Shown here piece after piece: positions 47,001 to 59,000 of a DNA stretch of 64,000 bases. Source of the stretch: Charina bottae (lineage: Eukaryota; Chordata; Lepidosauria; Squamata; Charinaidae); assembly GCA_023362775.1 (NCBI GenBank), contig JALMGJ010000061.1, positions 444,001 to 508,000 on the forward strand. Reading direction: 5' to 3'. The notes under the pieces were generated by a model. That model had not been told where the DNA came from. It worked only from the letters and a program-made list of their open reading frames with translations, and searched no databases. Each line of letters begins with the position of its first letter. Within the stretch, counting starts at the first letter, position 1. The position numbers and the translations under genes are program-made.

Positions 47001-50000
47001 ACCAGGTTCTGCGACACCAGCTTCTCTCGCTGCTTCTCCAGCCGGGGAAGGACGCCTGCTTTCAGGAAGACCTGCCAAGAGGGGCAGCGGGGGTGAAGCC
47101 GCCGACTTCCCACAGGCGCTGCCACCAGGCCGGGGAGAAGAACCGGGACGGCCTTCCGGTACCTGAGTGTGGCCCACCACGAAGCTCTTCTTCTCCAAGT
47201 TGAGGGCCCGGAAGAGTTCCTCCAGAGCCTGCAGAGGGAAACAGCACAAACGTTCAGGAGACCCGGCCCTGCCGGGAGCTGCAGCAAGTGGCAGAGATCT
47301 CAGGGGAGGAGCCCCCCGGCTGCCCCACATCCCGAGCCCCACTAAGGGCTCTTGTGCTGCCCCGCCTTGACTACAAGGGCAGACTGGCACCAATGGCACC
47401 GATATCTCTAACTGCTGCCTTCAGTCAACGCTTCCCCTGGAGACTGACCCCAAACTGAAGACTTTCCAGACATAACACCTGGACTGATCTTTTTGGACTT
47501 TCTCCTTCTGGAAAACCCAATTCTGTGCATCCATTTGTCCCATTTCGACTGTCTTAATAGTAGGGATCAGGATTTTTTTCCTCGTGGACCAGCGTAGCCA
47601 GGATGATTTTCTATGTAATAGGGGAGAAATTCACCCAGCAGGGCCCAAACTCACTGGTGGTGCCCGGGGTCATTTCCTCTGCTTGTGTGCCCTCAAGTCT
47701 TTGCAGGGCGAACCTCAATCCCCCTTCAAACCTGGACAACTTTAAGAGGACAAGACAACGGCGGCGGCGGCTGCAGAGCTGGAGAAGACCACCACTGCTG
47801 TCCAGGTCTTCGGGGTACCCAGCCGGCCTTTTTGGGGAGACTGTGGCTTGAACCCACCACATGTGCCATTGGACTTGAGCGTGAGAACCTTCCCTGTCAC
47901 CCCTCTGCATTCCTTGTGCAACTCGCCCCCCAGGACTCAAGACCCCCCAGGACAGATGAAAGCGTCAGAGTGAACGCAAGGCCAGATGCTTGTTCTACGA
48001 GTCTCCCTGCAAGTGTGACCTTTCTCAACTGTCAAGCACGCCTTGTTAAATCCTGCAGTCCGAGCCACGCACGCACACACACACACAGAATCCATGGGGG
48101 GCAGCTGCACGCACAACACGATTTAGCACGAGGCCTTCTCAAGCACTACGGTTCCCTGCTGCTGCCGCTGCCGCCGCCGCCGTCTTTCCGTGCCCATCAT
48201 CCACCGCTTCTTCAGCACGTCACCCGCTTACCTTCTTCTCATCCGTCACTTCGTAGGCTGAGGTGAACTTCTTCATCTCCGGCTGAGCCAAGATCTGGAA
48301 GTGCCGCCGGAACTGGGTCAGTGCCATGCGATCCGCATATCCTGCAGCAGTGGAAAAGGAGGTGCCCCTCGAATGCTCGGCACGCAGGGACTGACTTCTC
48401 AGACCCCCGAGCCCGTCTGAACCGCAAGGCCCCCCAGGAGGCCCAAAGGAGCAAGTTCAACCTAGCGCATTTCTGGGGAAAACCCAAAGTGGTTCAACGC
48501 GTTCCTATAATCCCAAAAGAGCTGAGGCCTGACAAGCCCCCCCCGAGGCCCATCCACACCCCCAGCTGGAAATGACACCGGGGGGGGCAGGATTGAAAGA
48601 GTGCTTTGCAGAATCCCAGGCACCGAAACTGCTCCGAGCCTGATCTTATGCAACAGGGAACAAACTTCCATGCCGGCATCCATGGTAACTTGCCCAACCG
48701 CATGTACAGTACATGGTGTCATTTGAATGGCTTCTGCTGGATTTTATTGACATTATAGCAGTTTTTGAGATTTATACTGCTCTTTTATTGAATTTCATTG
48801 TGTTTGCACTTATTATTTTAAAGAGCGTGCTGTCCTGGGAACCATGTTGCTGAAACACAGATTATACATCCGCTCAAAGCAAACAGGCAAAGAGAGGTGG
48901 CCTGTTGTCGCAAACACTAACAAGCTGCTCCAGAGCGAAGAGGTTGGGGCGGCGCGAGCCACAGGGAGGGGGGAACCACCTGGTGCCCTCCAGATCTCGA
49001 GACTACAACACCCAAGATCCCAGCTAGCATGGCCGTCGGCCTCAGTGGGTTCTGAAGCCTTCTCGCACAGCCAGGATCACAACCAGATTCCAGTCAACCT
49101 CCGTCCCTCGTTTCTCCTTAACATCCCCACGTCCTCCGGTCTCCTCCTGTCCGACCCGCACGGCAACTGTACTATAGAGGAACCGTGGCAGACGCTTTCC
49201 AGCCCTGTACAGCGCCTTGCATGCGGCAGGGAGCAGCCGAAGCAAACTCCCCAACCCATCCGTGCCACAGAAACCCTTCCTTCCGCACCAATTCTGTAGA
49301 GCCGCAATGCCTCCAGGATCAGGCTTCCGGAGAGCTGGATGCGCAGGGCGGGAATATCCCACACCGTCCCCGGAGCGGCTTCCGATGGCGTCTCTGCGGG
49401 GGGCCGAGCCTCTTCCAGCGTTCCCGGGTCAAGGCAGTGGAGAAAGTGGATCCGAGATCGCTTCACCAAGTTGCTGAGAGCGTCCTGTGATGGGAGGGAG
49501 GTTTGGCAGAGGCCGCCGAGCAATTCGTCTCTTTTTGCCTCTTCCCGATGAGGCGGCAAAGTGCGACCAAAGCCGAGCTCCATTTCCAAGGGGCTTCGCG
49601 TGTGTCTCTAAGGCCGTGGGCCGTTCTGGGAAAGGAGGCTACCGCATTTCCGACAACTATCGCTCAGATTGACAAGCAGCCGTTTTCTCCCCCCGTCAAT
49701 CACATTCACAAGGGATTTCTTTGTTGAAAGGTCCGTTGGGAGCCAAGGGGAAGGGAAAAGTCTCCCGCTCTCGACCTGACTCGTGTCTCCCTGACGGAAT
49801 TTCGAAACGCAAGCCAACAGGGAGGCAAATGCCGCGGCCACCCCGAACAGCCCTCGGCTACGCCCGGGAAGCTCCTCGCGAGGAGCGGCTTCCAAGCCTA
49901 GCCGAACTCTCGGCTCGCCCGGCCGGCCGGGCCTCTCACTCACCAGCTGGAGCTTGATCTGGGCGCACACGGACTTCTTCCTCACGGCTGCAAAGCTGCT

Positions 50001-53000
50001 GGTGAACGTCTTTCGCACGCAGCCGATACGCTGCAACGCTTGCTGCGAGTGCCCCTCCAAGCCTGCCACCGACCGGCAGATCAGAGGCACGCCGGAGCGG
50101 GGCAGGAAGACCTTTCTCAGAGCCTCTCTGTCGGGAAGGAGGGGGGCTCTTCAGCAGGAGGGCCCTCTCTGCCTCCCCAAACCTCCCCAGACGGGCACCT
50201 CGACTTCTAAGGTTGCTCAGCGCTTGGGTTGCAGCTCTGACTGTCTCTCGGCCTAGCCTACCTCACAGGGCTGTTGTGGGAATAGAGTGCAGGGGACCAC
50301 CTGGGTCTCCATTTAAAATCTCGCCCTCCGGCCACCGCTTTCCAGCCGTGCTGAGCAGGACAGTCCAGGAAATAAGAGCTCACCATTTCTCCATTTAGCC
50401 TGCCCTAAAAACTCTCCTCCCAGGCTGAGCTGCATTGCTGGATGTTGACCCCACCTGTGACACTTCCAAAAAGCGACAAAAGCTGCGAATTTTGCTTGGC
50501 CACTTCCATTCGCTTCCCCGTCTTTCCTTCTGGCTTAATGGAAGGGAAGCCAAGAGAATTATTTTCCCCTCTGCTAACAAAGCCTTTGGGCCCTCAGGAA
50601 CAAACTCTCATCACCAGTCCCAGTCCCAATTAAAGCTCTTTGTTCGGGAAAGGAGGCACCGAAAACCCTTCTTTGAAAAAGGTGTTCCTGGCGAGGCCGG
50701 TGTGGTAAAAAAGGGAGGAAAGCTGGGCCCTGCACCGCTCATCCCCCGGTCCTGCTGACCGCCACCCTCAGTCGGCATCTGTGCCCCAAAGACACACTTC
50801 CTTGCCATGCACGGTTTGGCGGAACGATGGGAAGCGCCAATGCTTAAAAGAAGTGGGGACGGACCAGTAATTAGCCCCAGGAGCTCGAAGCCGGGCCGGA
50901 CCGGACCACGCCCAGCTTCCTGCTTCCAAGGGTTCCTGCCCCGTCTGACCATTTGTTTAGGGTACTTTTAAATAAAGGCAAATTAAACGGGAATCTGTCG
51001 TGCTGCAAAAGGAAACAGCAGCTTCCAGCATCCACCACTCGCAAGGACCCCGCAGGCATGGCAAGAGGGCCTGTGCTGCACTCCGTGGCTTCCGTGGAAG
51101 GAGCCCCCCGCCACCTCAGCGGCACAGTGGGAGGAGGGCCCACCCCCCCACCCCCCACCCCCACTCACATCTTGGACTGCTGAAGGAGCTGAATGGCGTT
51201 TTGCACGGAGAGGTTCCACTTGGCTTTGTTCACCCAGCCGGTGGCGTCGTAGCGGACCGGGTCCTTGCCCAGCCGGTGGGCTACCTCGAACTGCAGAGGC
51301 TGCTCACACCTGCGCAGGACTCCCTGCTCTGCAGCGAAAAGGCCTGGTAAAGTCTGGCTACTCTGGGAAGGGGCGGAGAAGGACCCCAAGACGCTAAGCC
51401 GTCTTGTTGCTGGGTTACATTGACCATTTATCCTCCTGGCTTTTAGACTTGAATGCGGGCTGCAAGATGGCCCTGTATGTTCATCTTGGTTCTAAGGCGT
51501 TATTGGGCACGAAGTGGGCAGCACATAAATGAAATGCCATTCAAGGGGGGAGGTGGAAAGCCCACCTGCATCTGCAGGACAAGGCTGCCCCTCCTTTGAT
51601 GGGGGCAGAGGGGGAGCACCGCTCTTGAGGCGGGGCCGAGACCCTTGTTCCCTCCCCGAGCTTTCCCCCATCGGACTTACCTTCCGCGCTCACCCCTTCC
51701 TTCCCAAAGGCCGAGCACAGGCGGTCGAGGGCCCTGCTGTCGTCCGAGCCTTGGATCAGGGCCTCCTCATCCAGGATCCAGAGCAGCCCCTTGGGGTCTT
51801 CGGACAGGCCCCCGGAAGAGAGAGGCGTCTACAGGCAGAAAGACCAGCCCACCTTCCTGGTATCAGACCACCTCCCACAACATCGCCCCCAAACACTCCC
51901 TGTCCTTCTCAGATTTTAAGCTGATTTCCTATTGTTTATTAACTGCTTGTTATTACTCATGTTCAATTATCATTTATTTATTGATGCCCACATATGTATC
52001 ATTATATAATTCCATCTGTACAGGAAATACTACATTTTCCTCCCAGCAACCTGCAATTTTATAACTCCAGGGGGGTAAAAAAACCAATTTGTCACCTCTC
52101 AATAATTTTGTCACCGAAGGAGGGAAAAAAATCTGTTTCTCACTTCCTACATTCCTGCCGGCAGGAACGGGAGGAACGCCACGGCCGAGGTGGCCATGGT
52201 AGCGGCGCAGCCCCAGGGGCGTCACTCGTGAGGACCGATCCCCCCCGGGCAGTTCAACCACACAGACCAGCAGCAGCAGCACGCTGTCGGTGAGTTAATG
52301 CCATGCTTCTACAGTTTGGGCCTGACTGGGTGGTGCCATTTTGAAGGACGGACTGGCACCAGACTACCTCGGGGCATGCTTACCCTTGGCCGTTTGGGAA
52401 CAGAAAACCCGTCTGAACTGCATTTCTGGCCATCGGCTTCCTGAGACAGGAAAGGGCACTCACAGCCCCTAACTATTTCCGCCCACTTCGGCAGCTCCGC
52501 TCCGTCTGGACCGGCGTCCCGGAGCTTGGAGGAAAACGCCCAGTGCTGCCCACGAGACTTGCTTCCCTGGGTGGGCTTTATCTCCACGGCCTGCCCACCC
52601 ACCCCTCACGCTTCGTGCCACCCACGCACCCAAAATCCTTACTCCACCAGAAAACCCACAGCGAGATTCCCCCCCACCCCGCCCTATTAATCACCTGGGA
52701 TGGGTTTTGATCCACGAGGGCCACTGCGGCAGCTGGTGAGAGTTCGGGCAGATCAAAAGGCACCTCGACATTTTCCTGGGGAACATGGGTGGGAGGTCGG
52801 GGCTTAGAGGTGAGCGGACGAAAGAGGTCCCTGGTGTTCGAAACAGAGACCGTCTTTCCCACTGGCCCCCAACTTTCCTATCACTTCCTGAGGCCGTGAG
52901 CATCCATGATCTACAGGCCCCTCCCTCGGCCATCTCTGCCACCTCCAAAGCCAGAAGGGCCTCCCCAAAGCCATGCTCGGCATGAGGGGGACCAGCAGTG

Positions 53001-56000
53001 AGGCCAAGGTCCAGCGAGCCTCAGCAGCAGGGGTGGGGGCTCTGCAGGAGGTCTTGCTGCTCCCGGCCTGAGCGCCCCTCCGGGGAGCAAGACTGGACAG
53101 CCGAGAAATGCAGGGGAGGAACCTCGGGGTCTGCCAAGGCAGAAACGAGCTTCAAGGGGGAAAGTCCCAGGGGACACCCCAAAATAGGACGAGTGAGAAC
53201 TGAGTGAGCTTGGGGGGCCAAAAATCCACTGGGCATCTTATGGGGAGTGCAAAAGCTGGGGGCGGGGCAAACCAGGGTGCATGGAGGAAGCAGCGTCAGC
53301 AGCCGACTGAGGGGCAACCTGCTTGGTGGCAGACCACGGGCCGGGTAACAGGCGTGGTCCAGAGCCCCCCGGCTCCCCTTCCCAGCTGCTCCTCGACTCA
53401 GGACTCCCCCCGGCCTCCCAGCTTGCCCCCCAAGGGTCCGGCCCTCCCCGCTGCCGCGAGCCGACCCTGGCCGGGCAGAGGGATTCCATGGCACCTCACC
53501 TCCTGGTACCTGCCCACTTCGGAGCCCAAGGCGGCCTGGTAGAAGAGCCCCTGCAGCCGCTCCTGCCCGTAGTTGTGGCAGAGCTCCTCGAAGGTGGCCG
53601 CCCGCTCCCTCTTCTGGTGCCGGGGGCTGAGGAAGCCGGGGGCGTCCACCACCATCAGGGAGGCCGTGGAGAGGCGGCTCGAGGAGAAGGACCTGGGCGA
53701 GAGAGGGTGAAGCTCCCGCTGCGCCCCGTCCGCAGAGGCCCAGCCCCGGGAAGCCCGGCACGGACGCCCCTCCCGAGGAACCCTGGAACGGGGGTGGGGG
53801 CTGAAGCCCCAGCAGCGCGTCGGTGGGCGGGAACGGACTCCCATGAGCCAGGGGGCGAGGAGGCGCCACCGGCCTTCTGAATCGGGGATGAGAGGAGGGA
53901 AGCAGGGCCCCGGCCACGTCCCCCGGATGTTCTCGCGCAGCGGGGGCCGACTGCAGAGGCGAGCTGTGGGCCTGTGGCTGCCTCCCCCCTTCCAAGGGCT
54001 CTCACGCCCCGCCTTCCACATTGCTTCCCAGCCTGGCCTGTTCCCATCGGACGCCCACGCCCTGTGGCGCTTGGCACCTCCAGGAGAGGCGAGATCGGGC
54101 CCGGCCTTCTGTTCTCCCCACGGCCCATTAGCTGCCCCGCGGGGGATTACATCCGCGAGGGAGACATAAACGCAAAAGACCCTCCTGTTCCCCAATTTGC
54201 GGCCTCTGACGCTGGAGGAAACACGCAGCCATCGCGTCAAGCTGATGGCCACGTTCTCCGCCATTAGCTGATCTCGTCCCCTTTTAAGGCCATGAAAACA
54301 AGCGTCCGGCCCAAGGCCTCGCAGCAGCAAATGCCACCGTCCAGCTCAGTGGAGCGTGAAATGGCCCTTCCGTTTCTCCACTCAGCCTCCCTGCCCTGTT
54401 GGGCTCCGGCCTTAGGAGAGGGAGAAAAGGCTCCACCTTCCCCAGCCCACATCTGGACGGCACCTGGCCACTTGTTGGGATGGACTGGACAGCTCCAACC
54501 TCTCCCCCCAGACCTTTCGCTCCACCCTGGAATAAAGTGAAGCCCGGCCAAGGGGCCGCAGTGCAAGGGGTCCGCTTGACTTTCCCAGCCGGATTCTTAA
54601 TCTGAACAGTAAGCCAGTAACCTTCGCCTCAATCCTGCAAAGTCACATCCATTATTAATAAGCAAATAGGCGCCGTCTCCCATGCGCTGCGGCTTCCCTT
54701 TCCCTTTCCCGCACACGCCTGGGTCTTAACTCCCCACCCCGACGTAAACCTGCCCAGGAGACACTTCCGCACTCTTTTAAAGGTGTCTGAAATGCGCCCG
54801 CTTTGCTTCCGCTGCTCGCCAGAAGCCCGTCTTCATCGGGGAGGAGCACAAGACGGGGGTACAAAAAGTCTCTCCCGACTGCGCCTGCCCCTCGCTGATC
54901 TCTTGCCTTTTATGCGCCTTTATCATGATCTTTTATTGATTTCATTGTAATTTCTTTATTGGATTGTTGGGAGCTGCTCAGAGTCACTGGGTGTCAGGCG
55001 TCATACAAGTTTAATCAATGATCATCATCTTGGGTGCAAAAGGGGTGTCTACCTGTTGATCAGCGTCACGACAGCCGCAAACAGCTCCTCGTACAGCCCA
55101 GCAGCCATGCCCTCCAGGCACTGCACCCCGGTCAGCTTTGGACCTGAAGAACAAAAGGGCCGGGGTGGAAATCTACTCCGTCAGGACCCCTCCCGCCATG
55201 CTGCCCCCAAGTCCCAGTGGAATCCATCAAGAATCCGCTTAGCACCCCCACCCCCAAAGAGATTCCCCTCCTGAGCACATTACTTTAGCCTAGTGTTCCT
55301 CAACCTTGGCGACTGGAAGATGTGTGGCCTTCAACCCCCAGAATTCCCCAGGAAGCCATGAATACTGGGAGTTGAAGTCCACACATCTTCAGTCCGCCAA
55401 GGCTGAGGAACACTGCTTTAGCCTAATGAAAGGCCAGGCATCTGGAAGAACACAATATATCCTTATCTGATGCGGCATATCAGCATCAACAGTGGATCCC
55501 TCCAACCAAGATTTATTGGAGTCATTCCGAAATTCTGTTTTATGCACAATGTCAGTGGCATACTGTACGAGGTGCTGATCTTATGGCTGGTCTGTGACTG
55601 TAGCAAATCTCCCTCCCTCCCTCCGCAGGAAACGGGCTTGGGGTGCATCCCAAGAATTTGGCAAAACATATTGCTCTTAACCGTTAAAGGTAACGAAACG
55701 TTTCTTTTTTCGTTGGAATAAGCAGCTGAGGTGTCAAAAATATCATTGGACAATATAATGGTGGAAACAGGTGGCCCATTCAGTTTTTATTATAACGCAT
55801 ATTAACATAATAAGAACTAAGGATTTAAGACTTTTCTATTACGATAGCGCTCCGGATGTTTATACTGAGCGTGCAGCTGACTTGATGGGACAATGCATAA
55901 ATTAATGACCTGAACTGTGTAGGAAGCAAATGAACACAATACACTGTCCATCAGCTTCATTTGGAAACAACCGGTACTAATAAAATGGGAGATGGCGGGG

Positions 56001-59000
56001 GCAATCCATCTGCTTCCTCCTCTGCACCAGCTATCCATTTCTACATTTCTGTCACGCCAGCATCCCGCTGAATAATTTGGTGCTATTAAACCTGGCCCCT
56101 TCCGGCGCTTGGCTGGCGGACACACCACCTTTTTCTTCTCCTCCGGCAAAATGGCCGCAGGGCTACACGACAGGACAAATCGCGCTTAATCAAAAGCAGG
56201 GGCTGCATTGCTACGCTGCCAGGTCCGAGGGCGAGGCTCCGCCAGGCACTGAATCACAAACTGCCCCCTTATTTCAGCTGCCCGGTCAGTGACGTTTGCT
56301 TTTTGAGGGAGGGGAAGAAACCCCCGTGCGGCAGAAACACCCCTGCCTTCTCCTCCTCAGAGAAGGGCCTGGCCGGGGGGGGGCGAGGGGGCAGAAGACC
56401 CCCGGCCAATCCTGACCAGGGGACAGCAGTGAACCAGGTTGCCTGTGCAGCTCTTCTTCGCCAAGCAAGTCTCACCTGGCACCTGGTCCGGTTGCTAGGA
56501 GACCAACCAAGGCTTGCTGGGCGCCTCCAAATTGGCAGCGTTTAAGCGGCGCTGCTTGGCAAGCCTCAGCCGCGAGGGCTGCTTGGAACACAGCGCACGG
56601 AAGCCAGGCCTGATGGGGAGGGGGGGGTGAAAAGGCAGCTCGAACAGGGGAAGGGGCACGAGAGGTTCGGGAGGGGCTCAGAGGCTGCCTTGTCCTTCAT
56701 GCCTCCCTGCTTGGGGGTACCTGGCACTGCCCTTCCAAGGCGGGGGCTCTGCCGCCTTCCAGCCTGGTTCCGGGAAGGGGTGGAAAAGCAGAGGTGTCTT
56801 GCTGAGAAAACACTACGCAACTCCTGCGTTGAAGAGGAAAACGTCGGAGCGGAGCTTGGCTCGGCCTGCGTGTCCTGCCCTGGCCAGAGGAAGGGGGGGC
56901 GGCCCCAAAGGATTGTGCGAGTGCAGAAACTGAGTCGCCCTGAGCCCAAAGCGAAGCTGCCACCTGGGTTCACACGGTGCCTGAAGCTTCGTACCTCATA
57001 GGTACCCTGCACACCAAACTCTGGCCAAGGTTTAGCCAAAGCCCATGCGCTTTGACTCACAGTAAACCAAGGAGAAGTCACCCCGTGTGGGCACCCTGTG
57101 TTGGGGGAGCTTTGCCCAACGGGAGGGAGGGAGGGAGGGGGAGCAGCCGTACCGTCCGTCGGTTCCTGGTCTCGCTTGAGCTCCACGCCGGCTCCAGCAG
57201 TGACCTGTTCGATAATCCGCCGGAGGTGGTGCTTGAAGACGGCCGTCGTCAGCTCCTCCACCTCGCAGCCCAGGACGTCTGCCGCGCGGTTGGCCCACTC
57301 AAACTTCAGGAACTGTTTCCGACCCACTGGAGGAAGAGGAGTGTTTCCATCAAGAGCTTCACCTTCTGAGCCAACGGTGGGTGGAACCCTCAAGACCCCT
57401 GGAAATACCCAGCCCTTGACCCCTCCTTCCCTCTCCCTGAAAGGCTTCCCCAGGGTCTGAGGAGGGGCTGGGCCCTGGGGCCCCCCGTCCTGCTCCAGCC
57501 CTTGGGCCACGCTGGCTCCCACGACCTTGTGGACGATGCGCCTGGCTAAATTCATCCGTCGGCATCTGGCCAGTTTCAGGGGTCACATTCGGATCCTGGA
57601 AGCGGGTCCTCTACAAACCCCGACTAAACTAAGAAGAACATCGGTCTGCATGAGGGCTACTATCCAAGTGCGCCAAACCGAGATTAGCCGCAGGCTGAGG
57701 AGTTTTCTCTGCAAAAGCGCCTTGGGGCGCAGTGGTGTTAAGATAACCCCGTCTGCAGCCCAGCAGGGGGGAGGCGAAGTCTCTGGCGCACAGCCCACCC
57801 CCCACTACAGTCCCCACCTCAGTGCAACATCAATACAGGTCTGTAGTGCTGGCACCACCTTGGCTTCCCAGCCAACTCCTAGGAGCAGCTAAAGAAAGAG
57901 GGGATGGCAGCTGCAAGGGAAGGGAAGAAGGCAAGGAGACTCTCGGCAGATTTCTGCTTGCAACCTTCTTAAAAAGAAGAGGGAAAAAGGGGAGATGAAA
58001 GCAGCTAAAATTAATGGCTGCTCAGGTGAAATGTGCGGGTGCTAATTAGCTGCGATTTTGATGGGGCCCATTCAGGAGGAGAGACAGAGAGCGGGATTAA
58101 ACTGACTGCCGCAATTAGATTTCGTTTCATGCGAGAGCCGTGCATTCACACGCCAAAATGCCGCTCGCTTTGAACACCTCCCTGCAGGACACGCCCCATC
58201 GGCTCCGCCTGGGAGACAGAGCCCCCACCTCCACCCGCCCCCAAAAGCCGAGCGCAGGAGCGTTTTTTTCCAGAATAACCATTTAGCCCCAGGGACAACG
58301 ATTCCAGCTTCAGGTGCTGGAGAGGACCTAACTAGGCAGGATATGCCAGTTTACAAAGTGGCAAACCGCGGAGTCCAAGGGGTGGCAGGAAACCTTTGGA
58401 GGCTGGAGAGGAAAGAGCAAAACGCCGGTGGGAAAGTCGGAAGGGGCCCGACTCGGGGCCACGTGTCAAAGGAAGGACCGATCCACGCCTGAGCCCCCGC
58501 ACGCAGAGCGCCGTCCCCGTGCTCTGGGGCGTCGAATCGAGCCGAGGAGGAGCCTGGCAAGACAGGCCGCGGCTCCTCCCAAGCCCGGCCCTTCCTGGCC
58601 TCGGCTTCCTGCAGAGAGCGAAAACGGTGGCCAGACCCGTCGCAGGATGGTCCTCGAAGAGCCACCAATACAATTTGGGACACCTTTTGCATGGAGGCTT
58701 CATCGTGGGAGACGTTTGCTGCGCCTGGATGAACAGTGGGGACCCCGTTGGCGTTCTGGCCCCCCCAAACCGTCACTTAAGAGGAGAAGGCGCTTTCGTT
58801 CTTCCCAGGCTCAGGGTAATATCGGGAGGAGGGAATCCCTCACCTTCCCCAAAGCTATTCCGGCCGGACAGCCGCCAGGGCTCACCCGCACCGTCCCTAC
58901 CCGGTGCACCCCAGGGCCCGCACCCTTCCTCCCTCGGTCACCCCAAGGGGGCGGAATCCAGGCAGGGGCTCCTCAGGAGACGCTCCGGGGCTCAGCGGCA

